A stretch of DNA of 64,000 bases from Nocardioides sp. L-11A (lineage in GTDB: Bacteria; Actinomycetota; Actinomycetes; Propionibacteriales; Nocardioidaceae). A program made the position numbers and the translations under genes. The notes beneath the pieces were generated by a model, which saw only the letters and a program-made list of their open reading frames with translations, was not told the DNA's origin and searched no databases. Below are positions 50,628 to 58,755 of the stretch, piece by piece (the stretch's first letter is position 1; the number at the start of each line of letters is the position of its first letter). The DNA lies in the NCBI GenBank assembly GCA_029961745.1, contig CP124680.1, positions 372,001-436,000 of the forward strand, given 5' to 3'.

Positions 50628-52043
50628 TCAGGGCCGCAGGTCGAGGAGGCGCTTGACCTTGCCCTCGCCGCCGAGCCCGGTGAACTCCGCGAGGGTGCCG
50701 GCCGGGACCAGCTCGACGCCGACCCGGGTGCCGAAGGCGGCCTTGATGCCGTTCTCCATGTCCTTCTGCAGGCCGGGATCGCTGCCCGGGACCCGCTGCT
50801 CGACGCGGACCGTCATCACCTCGCGGGAGCCGAGGCCCTCGCCCTCGACGCCGACGACGCAGAGGAACTCGCCGGTGGTGCGCTCGTCGCCCATGACGAC
50901 GTCCTGGGCCGCGCGCGGGAAGACGTTGTTGGCGCGGAACTTCACCATCTCGTCACTGCGTCCCAGGAAGCCGGAGAACTTCGCCGTGCGGATGCCGCAC
51001 GAGCACAGCGCGCGCGCCCGGGTCTGGATCAGGTCCTTGAGGTCGTAGCGGATGATCGGCGGCACCGAGCGGTGCAGGCTGGTCACCACCAGGTTGCCGG
51101 TCTGGCCGTGCCCGAGGACCTCGTCGGTCTGCGGGTCGAGGATCTGGACCACCGCGGTGTCCTCGTTCATGTGCATGCCGTCCTGCGCGGCGCACTCGAA
51201 CCCGATCAGGCCGACCTCGTGGGTGCCGTAGTTGTCGTAGACCGGCACGCCCCAGGTGTCCTCGAGGAGCCGGCGCAGGTGGCCGGCGGTGTCGACGCCG
51301 AGGTAGGAGTGGATGAACCGGGTGGCGAGGTCGCGCCGCAGGTCGATGCCCGCCTCGTCGGCGGTCTGGGCCAGGATCTTGAGGTACTCGCCGAACGCGA
51401 CCCAGCCGGTGGTGCCCCACTCCCGGGCGAGCTCGAGCTGACGCAGGCTGCTGGTGACCAGGCCGGAGCCGGTGGTCATCGAGATCGCGCCCAGCCAGTT
51501 GAAGGCAGCGGTGTGCGCGCACCAGGCGATATTCGCGAGGCTGTTGGTCAGCGTGATCTGGAGCAGCTCGTGGGGGCGGGCGCCCTGGGCCCACAGGGCC
51601 CGCGCGTACTGGACCGCCTGGACCTCCCAGGCGACCGGGTCGAACAGCGTCGGGCGCGGCAGGCCGGTCGTGCCGCCGCTGGTCTGCAGCTTCAGGGGCA
51701 GGCCCGGGTCGGCCAGGGCGAAGGCCTGGTGGCTGCCGAACGGAGGCGCGGACTCGATGCTCTCGCGCAGGTCGTCGCTCGTGAACGCCGGGATCGCGGC
51801 GAGGTCGTCGAGGCCGCGTACGTCGCCCGGCTCGAGTCCGGCGGCGGACCAGCGGTCGCGGTAGAAGGGGATCTGCCAGGCCTCGGTCATCCGGGCGAGG
51901 AATCGGGTCTCCTGCAGGGCGTGCAGCGCGTCGTCGCTCATCGCCGCGGTGTGCTCGGCGTAGTGGGGCGGCGGCGGGAAGTCCGCCATGAACGCCGGCC
52001 AGTCCACCGACGACCAGTAGTACGGGATCGACGTGCTCGTCAT
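50628..52043 (-). CDS. Phenylacetate-CoA ligase-like AMP-forming ligase
   Basis: 471 residues of the PaaK group of adenylate-forming enzymes. LQTSGGTTGLPR is the phosphate-binding loop (usually SSGTTG), DNYGTHEVGLIGFEC the aryl-substrate/adenine region (YG-TE usually; here YGTHE), and IRYDLKDL the ribose-binding Asp. The C-terminal lobe has GKVKR with the adenylation lysine. It would activate an aromatic or other carboxylic acid with CoA. The promoter carries the CGAC-N6-GTCG-type operator shared with the importer and thiolase promoters. Confidence 0.88.
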   Translation of the reverse strand: MTSTSIPYYWSSVDWPAFMADFPPPPHYAEHTAAMSDDALHALQETRFLARMTEAWQIPFYRDRWSAAGLEPGDVRGLDDLAAIPAFTSDDLRESIESAPPFGSHQAFALADPGLPLKLQTSGGTTGLPRPTLFDPVAWEVQAVQYARALWAQGARPHELLQITLTNSLANIAWCAHTAAFNWLGAISMTTGSGLVTSSLRQLELAREWGTTGWVAFGEYLKILAQTADEAGIDLRRDLATRFIHSYLGVDTAGHLRRLLEDTWGVPVYDNYGTHEVGLIGFECAAQDGMHMNEDTAVVQILDPQTDEVLGHGQTGNLVVTSLHRSVPPIIRYDLKDLIQTRARALCSCGIRTAKFSGFLGRSDEMVKFRANNVFPRAAQDVVMGDERTTGEFLCVVGVEGEGLGSREVMTVRVEQRVPGSDPGLQKDMENGIKAAFGTRVGVELVPAGTLAEFTGLGGEGKVKRLLDLRP

Positions 52044-52088
52044 GCCTCGGACCTGCCTTCTACGTACTCGACTCTGTGGTCAGTTTTT

Positions 52089-52128
52089 CGACTAGTTGGA
52101 CGGTAATGTGAGCCCGCTCTCGCGTCAA
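52089..52128 (-). promoter_or_regulatory. Promoter of the CoA-ligase operon with CGAC-N6-GTCG-type operator (one mismatch)
   Basis: On the - strand TTGACG (52128-52123), 17 bp, TACCGT (52105-52100), then the operator CGTC-CAACTA-GTCG followed by AAAAA (52102-52084). The second half-site GTCGAAAAA is identical to that of the divergent importer promoter. Confidence 0.7.
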
Positions 52129-52155
52129 GAAGACGATCTCGTCGGCGCGCTGCGG

Positions 52156-52201
52156 TTGACAACTGTGCCGCGCGTCACTCAAAGTATCGACGACTTGGTC
52201 G
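52156..52201 (+). promoter_or_regulatory. Promoter of the LIV-type importer operon with CGAC-N6-GTCG operator
   Basis: TTGACA (52156-52161) is followed after 18 bp by CAAAGT (52180-52185), and then CGAC-GACTTG-GTCG (52188-52201) with trailing AAAAA. The binding-protein start lies 62 bp further on (ATG 52263). Confidence 0.7.
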
Positions 52202-52262
52202 AAAAAGCGACCGACGGGTTGGATTCGGGGGTGGCCCGGTGACTACGCCGAGAGGGATCGAG

Positions 52263-53486
52263 ATGAGGAAGACATGGCGCAGCGGCCTGCTGGCGGCGGG
52301 TCTGCTGGCGTCCGCCGGACTGACGGCGGCGTGTGGCGACAGTGGTGCGGACAGCGGTGACGACGCGTTCGTCATCGGGGTGATCGAGGACAAGTCGGGC
52401 GGCTCGACGTTCTACTCGCAGACCTCGGTCGGCGCGCTGAAGGTGTTCGTCGACGCGCTCAACAAGGGGGAGACCGGCTACGGGACCGACCTGGTCGGCT
52501 CCGAGAAGGGCATCCTCGGCCAGGACGTGAAGCTGATCTTCGAGGACGACCAGAACAACCCCAACAACACCACGCTCAAGGTGCGCTCGCTGCTCGACCG
52601 CGGCGCCGACGTCATCTACTTCACCTCCGGCTCCAGCTCCACGCTGCAGGGTCGCTCGGTGTGCACGCAGGAGAAGATCTTCTGCTTCGCGCCGACCAAT
52701 GTGAACGCGGCCATCGTCGAGGCGCCCAACAACGAGTTCGTCTTCACCGCGGCGCCCCCGTCGAGCCTGTCGGCGCAGGTCTACGTCGACGCCTGGAAGG
52801 ACGCCGGCTACCGGACGATCGCCTTCTTTGACGAGGAGACGGCCACGTCGGTCGCCGTCGCGGACGCCTACAAGGCCGTCGCCGAGAAGGCCGGGCTCGA
52901 GGTGGTCGCCGAGGAGACCCTCGCCGCCGGTGGTCGCGATGTCACCGCGCCGGTCGCGCGTGTCCTGGAGAAGGACCCGGACGTCGTGTTCGACGCCACC
53001 CAGCAGGCCGCCGAGGCCGGCGCGCTCTTCAAGGGCCTGCGCCAGGCCGGCTCGACCGCGCCGATCTGGTCCCAGAACTCCCTCACCGCGCAGCCGCGCG
53101 CCTGGGAGATCGCGGGCCCGGCCATCGACGGTGTCCTGGTCGTCGACCCGCTCTCGCCCACCAACCCGCGTGCGGTCGAGGTCGGCCAGCTGCTGGTCGA
53201 CGGCGGCAACGACGAGCACCTGACCTTCATCCAGACCTCGGTCTGGGACGCCCTGCTGCTGACCAAGAAGGCGTTCGAGGACGCCGGCGAGCTCGACGGC
53301 GCGAAGGCCGTGGCGGCGCTGGAGGAGATCACCGACTTCCCGGGTGCGACCGGCCAGGAGAGCTTCCGCTACTCCTTCGCCGCCGACCGGCACAACGGCT
53401 CCCGCGCCGACCAGAACGTGGTCGTCGAGTTCGCCGACGGCAAGCCCGGCAAGCTGCCGGCCGAGCTGCAGCCGGCGGCCGAGTAG
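52263..53486 (+). CDS. LIV-type ABC transporter solute-binding lipoprotein
   Basis: 407 residues from ATG 52263 (GAGAGGGA upstream; GTG 52239 is an alternative). The lipoprotein signal has basic MRKTWR, a hydrophobic LLAAGLLASAGL core and C24 in LTAAC. The mature part is a two-lobe type I periplasmic-binding fold (FVIGVIEDKSGG, DVKLIFEDDQNNPNNTTLKVRSLLDRGADVIYFTSGS). Family members bind branched-chain amino acids, amides or aromatic and other acids. With the ligase and beta-oxidation genes nearby, an organic acid is likelier here than an amino acid. Confidence 0.92.
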   Translation: MRKTWRSGLLAAGLLASAGLTAACGDSGADSGDDAFVIGVIEDKSGGSTFYSQTSVGALKVFVDALNKGETGYGTDLVGSEKGILGQDVKLIFEDDQNNPNNTTLKVRSLLDRGADVIYFTSGSSSTLQGRSVCTQEKIFCFAPTNVNAAIVEAPNNEFVFTAAPPSSLSAQVYVDAWKDAGYRTIAFFDEETATSVAVADAYKAVAEKAGLEVVAEETLAAGGRDVTAPVARVLEKDPDVVFDATQQAAEAGALFKGLRQAGSTAPIWSQNSLTAQPRAWEIAGPAIDGVLVVDPLSPTNPRAVEVGQLLVDGGNDEHLTFIQTSVWDALLLTKKAFEDAGELDGAKAVAALEEITDFPGATGQESFRYSFAADRHNGSRADQNVVVEFADGKPGKLPAELQPAAE

Positions 53487-53490
53487 TCCC

Positions 53491-54354
53491 ATGGATCTGC
53501 AGGTTCTCGTGTCGGGCGCGCTGGCGAGCTGTCTCTACGCCACGCTGGCGCTCAGCTACTTCCTCATCGTGCGGGCGACCCGGCTGGTCAACTTCGCGGT
53601 GGGCGGCTACGGCGTGTTCGCCGGCATCGGGATCGCCTACCTCGTGGCACGGGGCTGGCCGACTCCCGGGGCGGTCGTCGCGGGCCTGCTCGCGGCGGTG
53701 GTCCTCGCCGTCGCCACCGAGCTGGTCGTCGTCCGCGTGATGGAACGACGACAGTCCGGTCTGGCGACGATCGAGATCGCCATCGTCGCGGTCCTCTTCG
53801 TGATCGAGCAGGGGGCGGGGCTGCTGTTCGGGCGACAGCCCACCCTCGTGCTCACCTGGCTGGAGGGCGACGTGCGGATCGGGGACACCCGGGTGCCGCA
53901 CCAGGCCCTGGTGACCCTGGCGCTCACGGTCGCCGTCTTCGGCGCGGTCGCCTGGTGGCTGTCCCGGGCCCGGTTCGGCCGGATGCTGCGGGCGGTCGGC
54001 GACAACCCCGGCGCCGCCGAGGTGCTCGGCCTGCCCGTCGCCCGGGTCCGTGCCATGGGCATGGTGGTCGCCGGGCTGGCGGCCGGGGTGGCGGGCGTGC
54101 TCGCCACGACGCAGTCGGCCCTGACGGTCGAGGCCGGGACGTCCTTCACCCTGCTCGGGTTCATCGCCCTGGTGCTGGGCGGCACCGCCCACGTCTGGGC
54201 GCCCCTCGCCGGTGGTGCCCTCCTCGGCTTCCTCGAGGCCCTCAGCGCCCGGGTGCTCGGCAACGACGTGCGCGACTACATGCTGCTCGCGCTGGTCCTC
54301 GTCGTCTTCACCTTCCGACCCAAGGGTCTCTTCGCCGTGAAGGAGCGGACATGA
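53491..54354 (+). CDS. LIV-type ABC transporter permease (LivH family)
   Basis: 287 residues with about eight hydrophobic segments. Typical are LALSYFLIVRATRLVNFAVGGYGVFAGIGIAYL at the N-terminus and ARFGRMLRAVGDNPGAAEVLGLPVARVRAMGMVVAGLAAGVAGVLA, the ATPase-coupling region. ATG 53491 starts four bases after the binding-protein stop. Overlaps the next permease gene by 4 nt. Confidence 0.92.
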   Translation: MDLQVLVSGALASCLYATLALSYFLIVRATRLVNFAVGGYGVFAGIGIAYLVARGWPTPGAVVAGLLAAVVLAVATELVVVRVMERRQSGLATIEIAIVAVLFVIEQGAGLLFGRQPTLVLTWLEGDVRIGDTRVPHQALVTLALTVAVFGAVAWWLSRARFGRMLRAVGDNPGAAEVLGLPVARVRAMGMVVAGLAAGVAGVLATTQSALTVEAGTSFTLLGFIALVLGGTAHVWAPLAGGALLGFLEALSARVLGNDVRDYMLLALVLVVFTFRPKGLFAVKERT

Positions 54355-55383
54355 TCGACCGCCTGCGACGGACTGCCTTCAGCGGTTCCTCGATCGCGCT
54401 GGTGCTGGTGGTGCTCGGCCTCCTGTACGCCGGCAGCAGCGCCTACCGCCAGGAGCTGGCGATCCTCGCGCTCACCTATGCCTTCCTCGCCGTGGGCATG
54501 TACCTGCCGCTCGCGCTGACCGGGCAGCTGTCCCTCGCCTACAACGCCTACTTCGCCATCGGCGCCTACGCGGTGGTGATCTGGTCCAACGAGACGACCT
54601 CCGCCAGCCTGTACGCCGTACCGGTCGCGGTGGCGATCTCGATGGCCGCCGCGCTGGCGCTCGGGCTGGCGACGGTGCGCCTCACCGGCTTCCACCTGGC
54701 CGTGTCCACGCTGCTGTTCGGCATCGCGGTGCGGCAGTGGATCCTGTCCGAGGATGAGCTGACCGGCGGCGTGCTCGGTCTCGGCGGGGTCCGCCCGCCG
54801 GAGCTGTTCGGCTGGGCGCCGGACCGGGACGCGATGGTGGTCCTCGGCGCGCTCGCGCTGTGGACGATCTGCGTCGCGGTGGGCCGGGTCCGGCGTACCT
54901 CGGTCGGCGTGGCGCTGCGCGCCCAGCAGGACGCACCGGCGGCTGCGGCCGCCGCGGGCTTCGGCGCGGGTGTCGTCGCTGCTCACGCTGACCGTGGGCG
55001 CCGCCGTCGCCACCCTCGGCGGCTGCTTCTTCGCCTATCTCAACGGCTTCGTGCTGCCCGACTCGTTCACCGTCTCGGTCGCCTTCCTGGTGCTGTTCAT
55101 GCCGGTGCTCGGCGGGCTGCGCACGCCGTGGGGCGCGTTCCTGGGCGCGGTCCTGGTCATCTGCTTCACCGAGGCCTTCACCTTCCTCAAGGGCCCGGGG
55201 GCATTGACCTTCGGTGCCCTCACCCTGCTGGCGCTGGCCCTGGCGCCGGCCGGCCTGCTCGGCCTCCTCGCCGCCGGCTCGGACCGGGTCGGCGACCTGC
55301 TGCGGCGGCGCCGGGGCGGGGGCCCCGCTCCGCGGCAGGACGAGAGTGACGAGAGCGACGAGAGGAAGGCGGTGTCGGCATGA
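54351..55383 (+). pseudogene. LIV-type ABC transporter permease (LivM family), split by a frameshift near 54960
   Basis: The first frame from ATG 54351 codes a good LivM half: LPLALTGQLSLAYNAYFAIGAYAVVIW, VALRAQQDAPAAAAAAGFGA. From about 54960 that frame turns into Arg/His-rich nonsense, while the next frame (+1) carries the rest without a gap: VSSLLTLTVGAAVATLGGCFFAYLNGF, VLGGLRTPWGAFLGAVLVI, to the stop at 55383. One extra base, probably a G in GGCGCGGG, explains it. Since all other genes of the operon are intact, a sequence error or a very recent mutation is likely. If real, the importer would lack a permease. The joined product would be about 343 residues. Confidence 0.88.
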
Positions 55384-56144
55384 GCGCCCTGCTGGAGGTC
55401 CGCGGCATCACCAAGAGCTACGGCGGCGTCGAGGTGCTGCGCGGTGTCGACCTCGCCGTCGCGGAGGGGGAGATCCACGGCCTGATCGGTGCCAACGGCG
55501 CCGGCAAGTCCACGCTGATCGACATCCTGTGCGGCCAGAACCGTCAGGACGCGGGGGAGATCGTGCTGCGGGGACGGTCGCTGGCCGGGAGTCCCGGCCG
55601 CCGGAGCCGCAGCGGCCTGGCCCGCACGTTCCAGCAGCCGCAGGTCTCCGCGGCCCTGACGGTCGCCGAGAACATCTCGCTCGGCCTCGCCGGGCAGGAG
55701 CTGGCCGGCCTGCCGCGGATCCTCGGCCGGGTCGCCCGCGACATCCTCACCCCGCACCGGTCGGTCGACCCGCGGGTCCTCGCCGCCGCGCAGGCGGTGG
55801 GCCTGGACCGGCTCGACCGGCTGGTCGGGTCGCTGTCCTTCGGCGAGATGCGGCTGGTCGAGGTCGCCCGGGCGCTGGTCGCCTCACCCTCGCTGATGCT
55901 GCTGGACGAGCCCTTCCCCGGGGTCGGTGACCGCGGCCTGGACGCGACCCTCGCGGCCCTGCGCCGGCTGCGCGCCGCGGAGCACAGCGTGCTCCTCGTC
56001 GACCACAACGTCGACGTGATGCTGGGGCTCGTGGATCGGGTCAGCCTGCTCGTCAAGGGCGTGATCGCGTTCGTGGGCACGCCGGCCGAGTGCCAGCGCA
56101 GTGAGGTCTTCCGCAGCGTCTACCTGGGAGAGCGAGTCCGATGA
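55380..56144 (+). CDS. LIV-type ABC transporter ATPase (LivG family)
   Basis: 254 residues. Walker A GANGAGKS, Q-loop FQQPQVS, signature LSFGEMRL (F in place of the usual G or Y), Walker B LMLLDEPFPGV and H-loop LVDHNVDVM, the LivG-type late motif. Energises the importer from the cytoplasm. The start overlaps the LivM stop and the end overlaps the LivF start (both ATGA). An intact gene after the frameshifted permease suggests that the operon is still under selection. Confidence 0.92.
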   Translation: MSALLEVRGITKSYGGVEVLRGVDLAVAEGEIHGLIGANGAGKSTLIDILCGQNRQDAGEIVLRGRSLAGSPGRRSRSGLARTFQQPQVSAALTVAENISLGLAGQELAGLPRILGRVARDILTPHRSVDPRVLAAAQAVGLDRLDRLVGSLSFGEMRLVEVARALVASPSLMLLDEPFPGVGDRGLDATLAALRRLRAAEHSVLLVDHNVDVMLGLVDRVSLLVKGVIAFVGTPAECQRSEVFRSVYLGERVR

Positions 56145-56845
56145 GCCAGCCACTCCTGTCCGCCGAGGGCATCGGCGTCACCTACGGCAAGGCCCGCGCG
56201 GTCGACGACGCCGGCCTGTCCTGCCCGGCGTCCGCGGTCACGGCGCTGCTCGGGCCCAACGGCGCCGGCAAGTCGAGCCTGCTGCACGCGCTCATCGGCG
56301 GCGTGCGCGGGGTCAGCGGCTCGGTGCGCCTCGCCGGCGAGAGTCTCGACGGGCTCAGCCCCAACGCCCGGACCGCCCGCGGCGTCAGCCTCGTCCCGCA
56401 GGGCCGCCACGTGTTCCGGTCGCTGTCGGTCGAGGAGAACCTCGCCGTCATCGCCGACTCGCTCAGGCTCCCGCGGGAGACCATCGGCGCGGCCCTGGAC
56501 CGATTCCCGATCCTGCGCACCCGGCGCAAGGTGCTGGCCGGTCTTCTCAGCGGCGGCGAGCAGCAGATGCTCGCCATCGCGCGGGCGCTGATGTCCGGAC
56601 CCCGCGTCCTGCTGCTCGACGAGCCCGCTCTGGGTCTGGCGCCCAGCATCGTCGACGAGCTGATGGCGACCGTGCGCGAGGTGGCGGCCGACGGCGCCGC
56701 CGTCCTCATCGCCGAGCCTTCCCTGGCGACCCTGCGCATCGACGCCGACCACGGCCTGGTCATGCAGCGCGGCCGGGTGGTCGCGCGGTGCGCCGGCGCC
56801 GACCTCGACCGGACCTACCACGACGTCCTGGGCGTGAGCGTGTGA
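56141..56845 (+). CDS. LIV-type ABC transporter ATPase (LivF family)
   Basis: 234 residues. Walker A GPNGAGKS, VPQGRHVFRSLSVEENL (LivF hallmark), signature LSGGEQQML, Walker B VLLLDEPALGLAP, and the H-loop replaced by LIAEPSLATL, where E or P takes the place of the normally present histidine or glutamine. Second ATPase of the importer. The late switch position looks altered (AEPSL), which is unusual, though LivF proteins vary here. Confidence 0.9.
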   Translation: MSQPLLSAEGIGVTYGKARAVDDAGLSCPASAVTALLGPNGAGKSSLLHALIGGVRGVSGSVRLAGESLDGLSPNARTARGVSLVPQGRHVFRSLSVEENLAVIADSLRLPRETIGAALDRFPILRTRRKVLAGLLSGGEQQMLAIARALMSGPRVLLLDEPALGLAPSIVDELMATVREVAADGAAVLIAEPSLATLRIDADHGLVMQRGRVVARCAGADLDRTYHDVLGVSV

Positions 56846-56877
56846 GCGCTGCCCTTCCCTGTCCCCACCGCACCAAC

Positions 56878-56913
56878 CAACCGACCCAGCAACCGACCCA
56901 GCAACCGACACCA
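56878..56913. repeat. Three tandem 12-bp repeats (CAACCGACCCAG)
   Basis: CAACCGACCCAG at 56878-56889 and 56890-56901, and CAACCGACACCA at 56902-56913, in the gap between the ATPase and the VOC gene; the AGGAGA ribosome site follows directly. Probably replication slippage in an untranslated leader. Confidence 0.75.
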
Positions 56914-56928
56914 GGAGAACAACCCGGC

Positions 56929-57333
56929 ATGAGCGTTTCAGTCAACGGCATCAACATCGCGGTCCGCGACCTGCCCGCCGCGACGGACCGTTACGAGCGG
57001 CTCTTCGGGGTGAAGGGCGAGCACGTCGGTCCGGAGGGCTTCGCCTTCCCCGGCCTCGAGGGCACGAAGATCGACATCGACGGCTTCATCCTCAACCTGA
57101 TCACCTCGACCGAGGAGGGCACCTCGGTGGCCCGCTTCCTCGAGCGCAACGGAGAGGGTGTGTTCCTCTTCTCGGCCAAGGTCGACGACATCGACGAGAC
57201 GGTCGAGCAGTTGCGCGCGAGCGGGATGCCTCCGCTGCTCGCCGAGACCATGCGCGGCGACTACGGCGCGGTCAACTTCATCCACCCGCGCGAGCTCAAC
57301 GGCGTCCAGCTGGAGCTCATCGAGCACCCCTGA
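56929..57333 (+). CDS. VOC-superfamily (glyoxalase/epimerase-like) protein
   Basis: 134 residues, two beta-alpha-beta-beta-beta units: VSVNGINIAVRDLPAATDRYERLFGV and FLFSAKVDDIDETVEQLRASGMPPLLAE, ending in LNGVQLELIEHP with the family metal-binding glutamate. The first metal-ligand position, usually His, is an Asn (NGINIAV). The family holds methylmalonyl-CoA epimerase, glyoxalase and ring-cleaving dioxygenases. Its place between importer and beta-oxidation genes suggests epimerisation of a CoA ester, but this is a guess. AGGAGA 56913-56918 sets the start. Confidence 0.82.
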   Translation: MSVSVNGINIAVRDLPAATDRYERLFGVKGEHVGPEGFAFPGLEGTKIDIDGFILNLITSTEEGTSVARFLERNGEGVFLFSAKVDDIDETVEQLRASGMPPLLAETMRGDYGAVNFIHPRELNGVQLELIEHP

Positions 57334-57393
57334 GCCGCCGAGCAGCGCGATCCACCGCGCGCCCGACCAGCGCTACGTCTATCTTCTGGAGTT

Positions 57394-58128
57394 GTGACTG
57401 ATGTTCCTGACCCGACCGGAGAGGACACGGCCGTGTCGGTGCGCAATGCGGTGATGCGCGAGCGCATCACCGGTGCCGCCGCCCGGCTGTTCCAGACGCG
57501 CGGCATCGGTGGTGTCACGATGCAGGAGGTCGCGGCGGAGGTCGGCCTGTCGAAGGCCGCGCTCTACCACTACTACCAGAGCCGTGAGGACCTGCTGCGG
57601 CACATCTTCGGCGACTGGGCGCGCGACGAGCTCGAGCGCGCGCGGGCGATCGCGGAGTCCGGCGACGACCCGGCGACCAAGCTGGCGTCCTTCGTCCGGC
57701 TGCACCTGAACTCGATCGTCGAGAACCTCGACCTCTACTCGCTCTCCTTCCGCGAGGAGGCGCAGCTGCCCGAGGACGTGCGTGAGGAGTTCCGGGCGCT
57801 GAAGCGGGAGAACGACGTCCTGGTCCGTCAGATCATCCGCGAGGGGGTCGAGTCGGGGGCGTTCGAGCCGGTCGACGAGACCCTCGCGGTGTTCGGGATC
57901 GTCGGCATGTGCAACTGGCTGTGGAAGTGGTACCGGCCGGGCGTCGGCAAGAACGCCGACGAGATCGCCGAGACCTTCTCCCACCTGGTGCTCCACGGTC
58001 TCGTGCTCGACACCCCCGACGGTCAGGACGCCGAGGAGTCCGCGCCGGGCGCGGGGGCGCTGGCCTACCACGCACGCGCGATCCGTCATCACACCCGCCA
58101 GCTGGAGCTGCTCCTGCCCGGTCAGTGA
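57394..58128 (+). CDS. TetR-family regulator, likely controller of the 52-60 kb CoA-catabolism genes
   Basis: 244 residues from GTG 57394. Helix-turn-helix: ITGAAARLFQTRGIGGVTMQEVAAEVGLSKAALYHYYQSREDLLRHIF. The C-terminal domain (FRALKRENDVLVRQIIREGVESGAF and GMCNWLWKWYRPG) resembles acyl-CoA-responsive regulators such as KstR2. It is the only TetR between the ligase and the thiolase genes. I infer that it binds the shared CGAC-N6-GTCG sites; ligand likely a CoA thioester. It overlaps the end of the converging MaoC gene by 7 bp. Confidence 0.9.
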   Translation: MTDVPDPTGEDTAVSVRNAVMRERITGAAARLFQTRGIGGVTMQEVAAEVGLSKAALYHYYQSREDLLRHIFGDWARDELERARAIAESGDDPATKLASFVRLHLNSIVENLDLYSLSFREEAQLPEDVREEFRALKRENDVLVRQIIREGVESGAFEPVDETLAVFGIVGMCNWLWKWYRPGVGKNADEIAETFSHLVLHGLVLDTPDGQDAEESAPGAGALAYHARAIRHHTRQLELLLPGQ

Positions 58129-58613
58129 GGCGACGGCACCCGCCGGGCGACGTACGTCTCCGCGATGACGGTGAGGAACGGCTCGCCGGGTGCGGAGGTC
58201 AGTGTGCAACCCAGCCGGACCAGGCCCATGGCCGGCCGGTCCAGGGTGACCGCCTCGACCCGGGCCACGCCGGTCAGCTCGGTGTCCGCCCGGACCGGGC
58301 GCAGGAAGGCCACCTCGGTCAGGGCCCGGCCGGCGACCACCTGCCAGTCCGCGTAGACGGCGTCGACGCACAGCCGCTGCAGGACCGCGAGTGACTGGAT
58401 CCCGCTGGCGATCACGCCGGTGAAGCGCGGGTGCGCCCGCTGGGCGGGGTCGACATGGAAGGGCTGCGGGTCCCACTGCGTCGCGAAGCCGACGATGTCG
58501 TCCTCGGTCAGGGTGAGCCGCCCGAGGCGGTACTCCGTCCCGGGTGCCAGGTCCTCGGCGTACGCGCGCGCCGCTGCCGCGGGGCCGGTCGGGCCGCTCG
58601 GTCCGGTGGTCAT
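58122..58613 (-). CDS. MaoC-like (R)-specific enoyl-CoA hydratase family protein
   Basis: 163 residues from ATG 58613 with AGGAGG upstream (the longer frame to 58682 lacks it). Hot-dog fold: EDDIVGFATQWDPQPFHVDPAQ carries the D and H pair of the hydratase site, FTGVIASGIQSLAVLQR the long hot-dog helix, RPVRADTELTGVARVEAV the rest. It adds water to an enoyl-CoA, or acts in a related step. Divergent from the thiolase gene with shared operators. Confidence 0.88.
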   Translation of the reverse strand: MTTGPSGPTGPAAAARAYAEDLAPGTEYRLGRLTLTEDDIVGFATQWDPQPFHVDPAQRAHPRFTGVIASGIQSLAVLQRLCVDAVYADWQVVAGRALTEVAFLRPVRADTELTGVARVEAVTLDRPAMGLVRLGCTLTSAPGEPFLTVIAETYVARRVPSPH

Positions 58614-58653
58614 CGCCCCTCCTCGTCGGGGTGGTCGGGTTCCTCCGCGCGCC

Positions 58654-58724
58654 TTGACGGGAGGGATCGCCCGTGCTGACAATACGTGAGCGACCGCTTA
58701 GTCGAAAATACGACCCAGTGGTCG
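58654..58724 (+). promoter_or_regulatory. Divergent MaoC-thiolase promoter region with two CGAC-N6-GTCG operators
   Basis: For the thiolase gene TTGACG (58654-58659) and GACAAT (58678-58683) are 18 bp apart. CGAC-CGCTTA-GTCG (58691-58704) and CGAC-CCAGTG-GTCG (58711-58724) follow, 20 bp apart (two helical turns). The half-site GTCGAA matches those at 52.1 and 52.2 kb. Confidence 0.75.
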
Positions 58725-58755
58725 AATTCTGAACCGCGACCCGGAGGACCCCGCC

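Noticed and set aside
54940..54990. Programmed ribosomal frameshift in livM
   Set aside because: No slippery heptamer, stop or downstream pseudoknot is visible; a single extra G is the simpler explanation.
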